13,974 nucleotides of DNA, taken from positions 1 to 13,974 of the forward strand of contig CBDUQP010000098.1 of the NCBI GenBank assembly GCA_965369385.1, in the 5' to 3' direction. Shown piece after piece: positions 6,538 through 12,225 of this stretch (positions within the stretch are counted from its first letter, which is position 1; every line of letters begins with the position of its first letter). Source of the stretch: CBDUQP01 sp965369385. GTDB lineage: Bacteria; Planctomycetota; Phycisphaerae; SM23-33. The notes under the pieces were generated by a model. It made no database searches and was not told the DNA's origin. It saw nothing but the letters and a program-made list of their open reading frames with translations. Both the position numbers and the translations under genes were made by a program.

Positions 6538-6583
6538 GCAAAAGCGGGGACAGTCCCAACATCGGTACAGTCCCCGTTTTTGC
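6538..6583. repeat. REP-like inverted repeat, possibly also a terminator
   Basis: GCAAAAGCGGGGAC (6538-6551) pairs with GTCCCCGTTTTTGC (6570-6583), 14 bases with one G-T mismatch, around an 18-base loop. The left arm runs into GGGACAGTCCC, a smaller palindrome, and the right arm is preceded by TACAG, giving ACAGTCCC on both sides of the loop. The right arm includes a T-run, so on the plus strand it may help to end GH5 transcription. The GGGGACAGTCCC core resembles REP-type dispersed repeats that I remember from other bacteria. Confidence 0.6.
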
Positions 6584-6610
6584 TAGCAGCATTCCCCAAC
6601 GCGAACACAC

Positions 6611-6655
6611 AAAAAGCCCCGGCTGGCGAAATGAATTCGCCAACCGGGGTTTTTG
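6611..6655. terminator. Bidirectional rho-independent terminator
   Basis: CCCCGG (6617-6622) and TGGCGAA (6624-6630) pair with TTCGCCA (6636-6642) and CCGGGG (6644-6649) around a five-base loop, with one mismatch. AAAAA precedes and TTTTT follows, so the hairpin has a T-tract on each strand. It sits between the convergent GH5 gene and the pseudopilin 2 unit and should end both. Confidence 0.85.
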
Positions 6656-6713
6656 TTATTGAAGCCAGCTATCATGTGGTTCTGCGTCTACGTGAAGTAT
6701 CGCCGAAAGTTGG

Positions 6714-7448
6714 TCATAGTCCTCGGAATCGCTGCATCCAGACAGGATGTCCCCAAATCACAGTCTCATTCACCGATCCCACCGCCGGGTATTGATCGAA
6801 GTGGAATGTCTCATAATGTCCGTCAAAGCACAGTTCGTTGGCCCGAGTCGTCTCCATGTGGTTGGCACCATTGTGATGATTGGGCAGACTACAGAGTGCA
6901 TAGAAGCTATAGTCGTACACGTTATTTGCGTTCCACATATCGGTTATCGACACTGTCGTCGTGGGATCATCTATGTCAGATATTTGTGCCGGATCGATTC
7001 CGCCATACCAGGGGCCACCGTGCATCCAAACATTCGCTGAGTAGCTTCGTTTTGGTTTTGCGATCGTCGCGGGCAATGTCCCTTTTTCGGTTGTGTCGGA
7101 TGGGCATACCAGCACTTCAATCCCTCCAATATAGCTCTCCTGTCCGGTGTAGCGCATTGTCAGTTCGCGGTCCCAGTATCTCCAGTCAACGGTCTGACCT
7201 GGGGGTACCGTGCCATTGAAGTCGTTGATATACATCGCCTCGCCGAGTCCGATGGCTCGCATATTCGCACCGCATGCGGTCAGCTTGGCGAGATCCTGCG
7301 CTTTGCTTACTGCTGGCAGCAGCAGGCTGGCCAGTATCGCTATGATTGCGATTACTACCAGAAGCTCTATCAGCGTGAAGGCGAGATTTCGCTTGCTGAC
7401 GCCGGCCTGCGGGGCCGCAGAGTTTTTGATTTGAAGTGTCCTGTTCAT
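6714..7448 (-). CDS. Pseudopilin-like secreted protein 2 (prepilin N-terminus, extended H-Xn-DG motif)
   Basis: A 244-residue protein of the same family as the one at 3723-4469. The prepilin segment is LAFTLIELLVVIAIIAILAS (22-41), with predicted cleavage before Phe24 and Glu28 at +5. The leader is 23 residues, half the length seen in its paralogue. The tail motif reads H192-x16-D209-G210, so DG is kept but about seven residues are inserted relative to H-X9-DG. The rest is rich in Asn, Asp, Tyr and Trp. The ATG at 7448 overlaps the TGA of the GH2 gene as ATGA, and AGGTG lies about 6 bases upstream, so translation is probably coupled to the enzyme. It is the last gene of the regulator 2 - GH2 - pseudopilin 2 unit and is followed by the bidirectional terminator. 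Its role in binding or displaying the enzyme is only inferred from this linkage. Confidence 0.88.
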   Translation of the reverse strand: MNRTLQIKNSAAPQAGVSKRNLAFTLIELLVVIAIIAILASLLLPAVSKAQDLAKLTACGANMRAIGLGEAMYINDFNGTVPPGQTVDWRYWDRELTMRYTGQESYIGGIEVLVCPSDTTEKGTLPATIAKPKRSYSANVWMHGGPWYGGIDPAQISDIDDPTTTVSITDMWNANNVYDYSFYALCSLPNHHNGANHMETTRANELCFDGHYETFHFDQYPAVGSVNETVIWGHPVWMQRFRGL

Positions 7449-10400
7449 TTTGGCACCTGTCCTGATGTGAACTCGCCGCTCAGCCTGACTGTGATGATTG
7501 CTGCCCAGGCCTTGTGGGCTGTGATTCTGATTATATCACCATTGCGTATCTTTACCGGCCTGATTGACGATGTTGATCCGGTAATAATCTTCCAACCTTG
7601 GAACGAGTCGAACGTCTCGCGTTCGTATTCGTATTTGTTCTGCATCTTTACGGGCTTACCGTTGACTGCTACCGAGTACCGGAATATCTGGTTCTTGGTG
7701 TGGCCGCCGTCGCCTGTCCGCAAGTGCAGGCGAATGTCTACCTTGTCGATCCCCTTCGGGATGCCCTTCACTTTCCACTCCGCAAAGCTGTTCGTCCGGA
7801 ACCATCCGACCACGGGCTTGTCCGAACCGTAGATCTGTGATGTAGGGTCGAGCGTGTGACGGTTCGGTTCTACTGACGGTATCACGTCGCTGTTGGGCAG
7901 TTGCATTTCCCACAGGCGACGATAGACGAACGCCTTTGGCGGCGCGGCCGGCGTTCTCTTGCGAGTCAGACCGTAAGAAACCATGTTCCGTATCAGCGTG
8001 CCGGCCGCCCCTTCGGTGGGGCTCTTGCTCAGTGCCGGCATCTGGCAGAGAATGTATGCACCCTTGCCATAACGATACTCAACCACAGGCGCGTGGATCA
8101 GGCCCATCGCAGAACCGGCGACGACAATACCCTTGGACGCTTTGGGGAGTCTTTCCAGGCGTATGCTCTTGCGTGCGACGGTGTGATCGTCGCCCCAGAA
8201 CCGCAGGTCATCGGTATTCAGGCTCGCGGTGATCGGATGGTCACCGGCGGGGTGGGCGATGGTGGTCCATGAATCCTTGTCCATCTCCAGACGGCCGGGC
8301 ATCCAGTGGAAATTGTCCTGGGCAAGTGCGATTACCGTCCCGCCCGATCCGACGAACTTGGCAACGGCTTCATAGAATCCCTTTGCGTTGCCCTTGCCGG
8401 CTACTTTGCGGCCGAGTATCAGGACATCCAATCCCTTCAGATCGTCGATGCCGCTCACGGTTCGCCCGCTGACGCCCAGGGATTTCAGTGATCGCTTGCC
8501 GGTATTCGACACACGCCACAGGCCGACATTCGCCGCCTTCGTGGCGATCTTGTGGAAACTGGGGAATATCGTCAGGGGGAGGTTGTTTGCGAACACCTGT
8601 TTGCCGTCGACGTCCACGGCGAGCTTGATTACGCCGGTGGTCTTGGCAGTTACTTCAGGCAGCGTGAACTCGATATCGAAATCCTGGCGGAAACCGATCT
8701 TGGATGTGATCTGTTGCTTGCCGGCCGCGATCTGCTTGCCGCCAACCGTTACCGACCAGCGTGCCAGTTTGGGCAGCTTCCGCATGTCATCATTAAAGCA
8801 CGTGATGCGACGCTTGACGGTATCGCCACTCCAGAAGGTGTGAGCGTATTGCTTCGTATAGGCGTACATCGGGCAGTATGCGAACTGCACGTCACGATAG
8901 CTCTTGAGCCAGTTGTACTGCTGGCCGGGAAGGTAACCAGGGTTCACTGTCATCGAGCCGGGACGCGTGGGCTTAATACCGGGGGCGGTGGGGTCGGGCC
9001 ATTTGATTCTGGCCTTCGTGTGTGAGAACGACATGATGTGCTGAATCAGGCAGAATGGGTTTATCTGGGCCAGTCCGGTATAACGTGCACCCTCCGTGAC
9101 GAATCGCAGCGTTTCAAAATGCAGGTTCCGCTTGGCGTGGCGGGGGGTCTTGGCGGTCTTCGGGCCGAAGAACACCGATGACGCCGGGGAATTGGCGGTC
9201 GTGTCCACATTGTAGAATTCGCCAACCCATGTCGGGCGTTTGATCGACTCCAGCGTTTGCCCCATTCGGCGTTTCACGTCTGCCGGGTCGCCGAACCAGT
9301 ATGCGGTGTTGGGAAGCTGGCTTTCGCGGGCCCAGTGGTATGTGTAATGGCCGCACCATACGTCGGCATTCTTGCTTGTGTTTCCGTCGGAGTAGACGAT
9401 TCGCGTCGGGTCGAGCCTTCTCGACATTTGATGCACTGCGCGATCGTGATTCGCCGGTGCGCCAAACTCGTTGGACAGGGCATACGCGATTACGGAAGGG
9501 TGGTTCCAGTCGCGGCGAATCATCTGCTCGAGGTGGCGGAGATTGTTCTTCTGGAAACGTGCGTCGGCCATCCGCATGTGGCCCTCGGACCCATACGTTC
9601 CCGACTCGTTGAGAATCATCATACCGACCTCGTCGGCGGCATCCAGTGTGGATGGCGGCCCTGGGCTACCGTGAACCCGAACTGCGTTAATGTTGCATCG
9701 CTTCATCAGCTCGAACATCTTCTTTGCGTATTCCTTGCGGAACGCCAGTTGTCCACACCAATCCGAGATCTGCACCCAGTTGTCGGCACGGAGGTTCAGA
9801 CGCTCACCGTTGAGATACTGATTGCGGCCCTTGATGCGAATTTCGCGGAATCCGAATCGCGTGGTGACTTCGTCTACCACCTTGCCCGCATCGTTCAGCA
9901 GGCGAGTGCGAAGGTGATAAAGCTTGGGGTCGTGAGGCCACCACAGCTTGGCATCGGGCCAACTGATGATCATCATCTTGCCGGAACCGGTCTTCCCGTT
10001 GGCGGTCAGGACTACCTTATCGCCGTCGAGCACTTCATGCCTGATTCGCAGCTTGCCGGTTTTGCCGGCCAGCCACACGCGAACGCCAAGCGTTTTCTTT
10101 GTGACTGAGGTATTGATCTTGATTTGGTCGATCCTGCGTTTTGGGCCTGCCTGCAGCCAGACGTCCTGCCAGATACCAGCCTGGTTGCCCACGCGCGGGG
10201 GTAGCCCGGCGGGGGCGAAGAAGGCATACTTGTAGCGAATGACAACCCTGGGCGGGAATTTGACGTGTTTTGCATCCGGGTAGAGCAGGCCTTTCCAGTT
10301 AGTTACCTTCACGAGCAGATCGTTGGGCTTGTCGTGTCGGACCACATTGGTGATATCCACAGTGAAGGGCATGAATCCGTCGATATGTTTGCCCATGGAT

Positions 10401-10750
10401 TTGCCATTTACGAACACCTCGGCTACATAGCGGACAGCATCGAACTTAAGCGTTATGCGTTTGCCTTTCCACGCGGGGGACACGTTGAACTGCCTGCGAT
10501 ACCAGCCGCGGGTCAGCTCGCGCGGCCAGTCGGCCTTGATGCCAAACTCATGCATGTAATCCCAGAACGAGGGCACGGGGATATCGTAGGACTTGGCGTC
10601 GGCGGCGAGTGTGTCTTGATCGTGGCTGCCTGGAGAGAATTTCCAGATACCATTGAGGCATACTTGCTCACGAACCGCTGCTTGAACGGAGGAGCATCCA
10701 AGTAGTGGGAGCAATGTGACGAGTATCAGGAGTGTTGTGAAACGTTTCAT
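7445..10750 (-). CDS. GH2-family glycoside hydrolase, predicted lipoprotein, multidomain
   Basis: A 1101-residue exported enzyme of the beta-galactosidase/glucuronidase/mannosidase family. The N-terminus is a lipoprotein signal with lipobox LLGC and Cys19; a non-lipid cut after VQA is the alternative. Domains in order: GH2 sugar-binding beta-sandwich (about 29-200, WYRRQF, FVNG), Ig-like (205-305), TIM barrel (308-580) with acid/base Glu428 in ALSNEFG and likely nucleophile Glu511 in TWVGEFY, an Ig-like segment (635-730), a Rossmann-like segment resembling glutamine-amidotransferase folds (735-930: LDVLILGRK, GGTVIALAQ, YGKGAYILCQMP), and a C-terminal beta domain (940-1095). I start at the ATG at 10750, which overlaps the regulator 2 stop as ATGA and has AAGGA 8 bases upstream. 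The enzyme is predicted to act on sugar chains at the cell surface or in the periplasm. Exact specificity cannot be told. Confidence 0.9.
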   Translation of the reverse strand: MKRFTTLLILVTLLPLLGCSSVQAAVREQVCLNGIWKFSPGSHDQDTLAADAKSYDIPVPSFWDYMHEFGIKADWPRELTRGWYRRQFNVSPAWKGKRITLKFDAVRYVAEVFVNGKSMGKHIDGFMPFTVDITNVVRHDKPNDLLVKVTNWKGLLYPDAKHVKFPPRVVIRYKYAFFAPAGLPPRVGNQAGIWQDVWLQAGPKRRIDQIKINTSVTKKTLGVRVWLAGKTGKLRIRHEVLDGDKVVLTANGKTGSGKMMIISWPDAKLWWPHDPKLYHLRTRLLNDAGKVVDEVTTRFGFREIRIKGRNQYLNGERLNLRADNWVQISDWCGQLAFRKEYAKKMFELMKRCNINAVRVHGSPGPPSTLDAADEVGMMILNESGTYGSEGHMRMADARFQKNNLRHLEQMIRRDWNHPSVIAYALSNEFGAPANHDRAVHQMSRRLDPTRIVYSDGNTSKNADVWCGHYTYHWARESQLPNTAYWFGDPADVKRRMGQTLESIKRPTWVGEFYNVDTTANSPASSVFFGPKTAKTPRHAKRNLHFETLRFVTEGARYTGLAQINPFCLIQHIMSFSHTKARIKWPDPTAPGIKPTRPGSMTVNPGYLPGQQYNWLKSYRDVQFAYCPMYAYTKQYAHTFWSGDTVKRRITCFNDDMRKLPKLARWSVTVGGKQIAAGKQQITSKIGFRQDFDIEFTLPEVTAKTTGVIKLAVDVDGKQVFANNLPLTIFPSFHKIATKAANVGLWRVSNTGKRSLKSLGVSGRTVSGIDDLKGLDVLILGRKVAGKGNAKGFYEAVAKFVGSGGTVIALAQDNFHWMPGRLEMDKDSWTTIAHPAGDHPITASLNTDDLRFWGDDHTVARKSIRLERLPKASKGIVVAGSAMGLIHAPVVEYRYGKGAYILCQMPALSKSPTEGAAGTLIRNMVSYGLTRKRTPAAPPKAFVYRRLWEMQLPNSDVIPSVEPNRHTLDPTSQIYGSDKPVVGWFRTNSFAEWKVKGIPKGIDKVDIRLHLRTGDGGHTKNQIFRYSVAVNGKPVKMQNKYEYERETFDSFQGWKIITGSTSSIRPVKIRNGDIIRITAHKAWAAIITVRLSGEFTSGQVPK

Positions 10751-11892
10751 ATACTTAGTCCTTGTTCTGAGTTCTGAAGAAGTCTCATGGGCAGGCGAAT
10801 AACCTTGTTTTCTTTGCGGCGGTTCAGGATGAGTTCTTGAAGGATGTCGGCTCCGATGGCGACCATGTCGGCCACGTTCATGTCCCATTGGAGCGGAGCG
10901 ATCTCGCAGAACCGCTTGCTTCCGGTGTGGAGTTCCTGGTTGGAGAGCGTTGCAAGCTGCAGGTCGCCAAGCTCATCTATGAGCCCGGTCTCGATGATCA
11001 CGCGGTCCAGGAACGGGCCGTGGTTGGTGAAGAGGGCGTCATATCCACCCTCTTTCACGAGGGCCTGGACCTTATCGCGATAAGCCTGCACGCCGGAGAA
11101 GTCGCGATGTGCGACCGGGCCGACGATGTCGAGCATGGGATACCTGAGTACGGTCAAATCTGAAGGGCGCCCCAAGGCGGATGCGGCGTCCTCGAAGCCT
11201 GAGATCATCTCGTCATATGCACTGATCTCAAGATTGTCCATCAGCACAAGCAGGCGTTTTCTGCTGAGCTTGGCCAGCAGATGTTGGCATATCTCCTGCC
11301 CGGCGCGGTAGTGGTCCACCACCACCGCGGGCAGATCGGAGTTCTTCATGAATCGATCGATCAACACGATGGGAACTCGCTGGGCCAGCTCGGTGAAGTG
11401 CTGGCCGTTGGTGTCGTCGGTGACCCCCCACAGCAGCAGGCCCTTGACGCCGTTGGCTATCAGGTGGTTGGCGGCTTCGCGCTCGCGGGCCGGGTCGTTC
11501 TTGCTCGTCCGCGTCAGCACCAGGTTTGCCCGGTCTTCGAATGCCTCGTTAACGTTTCCGAGCACGAAGCGGTTGAATTCGATGCTCGATACATAAGGAT
11601 GGATGAAGCCGAAAAGGATGGCGGCCTGCTCGCAGGGGTCCTCTGTGGCGATGACCATTCCCTTGCCATGCTGCGTGGTGACGATGCCACTCTTCTCCAG
11701 ATCACGCACTGCCCGATGGACAACGCTGGCGGTCACACCGAACTCCCTGCCGAGCTGGCGGATGGAAGGAAGAGGGCGGTCGACCTTGTAGTCGCCCGTT
11801 CGCACACGCTGCTTAAGTGCTTGTGCCACTTGCAGATAAAGAGGAATCTTGTTGCCGTGGACGACATCGACAGATGTATTAGAGTGGGTCAC
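10747..11892 (-). CDS. GntR/LacI hybrid transcriptional regulator 2
   Basis: A 381-residue paralogue of the regulator at 2325-3446. It has a GntR winged helix (about 16-83: IPLYLQVAQALKQRV, helix-turn-helix PSIRQLGREFGVTASVVHRA at 42-61, TQHGKGMV) and a LacI/periplasmic-binding-like effector domain (about 90-355: ANGVKGLLLWGV, VPIVLIDRFM, DLPAVVVDHY, SRKRLLVLMDN). Regulator 1 shares these landmarks in the same order. The start is GTG at 11892, supported by GGAGGT about 6 bases upstream. It is the first gene of a unit whose next two genes are each joined by an ATGA overlap, so it is made together with the GH2 enzyme and pseudopilin 2. A candidate operator lies in its own leader, suggesting autoregulation released by a sugar breakdown product. 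The effector is unknown. Confidence 0.92.
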   Translation of the reverse strand: MTHSNTSVDVVHGNKIPLYLQVAQALKQRVRTGDYKVDRPLPSIRQLGREFGVTASVVHRAVRDLEKSGIVTTQHGKGMVIATEDPCEQAAILFGFIHPYVSSIEFNRFVLGNVNEAFEDRANLVLTRTSKNDPAREREAANHLIANGVKGLLLWGVTDDTNGQHFTELAQRVPIVLIDRFMKNSDLPAVVVDHYRAGQEICQHLLAKLSRKRLLVLMDNLEISAYDEMISGFEDAASALGRPSDLTVLRYPMLDIVGPVAHRDFSGVQAYRDKVQALVKEGGYDALFTNHGPFLDRVIIETGLIDELGDLQLATLSNQELHTGSKRFCEIAPLQWDMNVADMVAIGADILQELILNRRKENKVIRLPMRLLQNSEQGLSI

Positions 11893-11910
11893 CGGCGACC
11901 TCCAAGAGGG

Positions 11911-11931
11911 ATAACTGTTTCACTGTTCTAC
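11911..11931. promoter_or_regulatory. Candidate operator in the leader of the regulator 2 unit
   Basis: On the plus strand, ACTGTT occurs twice as a direct repeat with an 8-base period (ACTGTT-TC-ACTGTT). On the minus strand this reads AACAGTG then AACAGTTAT. The 9-mer AACAGTTAT is identical to 3473-3481 at the regulator 1 promoter. It lies about 4-24 bases after the predicted start point and before the ribosome binding site. Confidence 0.55.
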
Positions 11932-11941
11932 GACAATATCA

Positions 11942-11970
11942 CTTATATCGGGATTTCGAGGGCATGTCAA
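11942..11970 (-). promoter_or_regulatory. Sigma70-like promoter of the regulator 2 - GH2 - pseudopilin 2 unit
   Basis: On the minus strand TTGACA (11965-11970) and TATAAG (11942-11947) are separated by 17 bases, close to consensus. The predicted start is near 11935, leaving a leader of about 43 bases. It is the only promoter I see for the three genes. Confidence 0.7.
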
Positions 11971-12174
11971 TGCGAAATGGCAACCGGCGGGGGTGTTGGG
12001 CCAGGTGGGGCAAGTAGGCTGTGTTGCTGTTAATGTTGTGTTGGCAAGAGTTTGTGTGGATTGAAGCAGTGTTGTGGGAAGTTTGAATCGTTGGGCTGGT
12101 GAGCGAGCCAACTGCTTATGATTTGGGAATTTGTGAGATGAGATGTGGATTCTGGCGAAATGTTTGTTTGGCGC
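11971..12174. other. Gene-free interval, T/G-rich on the plus strand
   Basis: Between the regulator 2 promoter and the RND terminator I see no gene. The plus strand from about 11985 to 12110 is unusually rich in G and T (repeated TGTTG, GTTGTG and GTTTG words). Open frames here are short and lack ribosome binding sites. Confidence 0.5.
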
Positions 12175-12209
12175 AAAAAAGGGGCAGACTTAGCGAAAGC
12201 CTGCCCCTT
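12175..12209 (-). terminator. Rho-independent terminator of the RND gene
   Basis: AAGGGGCAG (12179-12187) pairs perfectly with CTGCCCCTT (12201-12209), and inner CTT/AAG pairing extends the stem past one mismatch. On the minus strand the hairpin is followed by TTTTTT. It lies 17 bases after the stop codon of the RND gene. Confidence 0.88.
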
Positions 12210-12225
12210 CTCGTTCGGATCAATA

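Noticed and set aside
9257..10108. Open frame of 283 codons antisense to the GH2 gene
   Set aside because: Shadow frame within a clearly coding region; no family resemblance and no ribosome binding site.
10751..10888. A 46-residue N-terminal extension of the GH2 protein
   Set aside because: It overlaps the end of regulator 2 in another frame and would hide the clear lipoprotein signal that begins at 10750.
11281..12033. Open frame of 250 codons antisense to regulator 2
   Set aside because: It mirrors a well-supported regulator gene and runs through its promoter, with no domain or start signal of its own.
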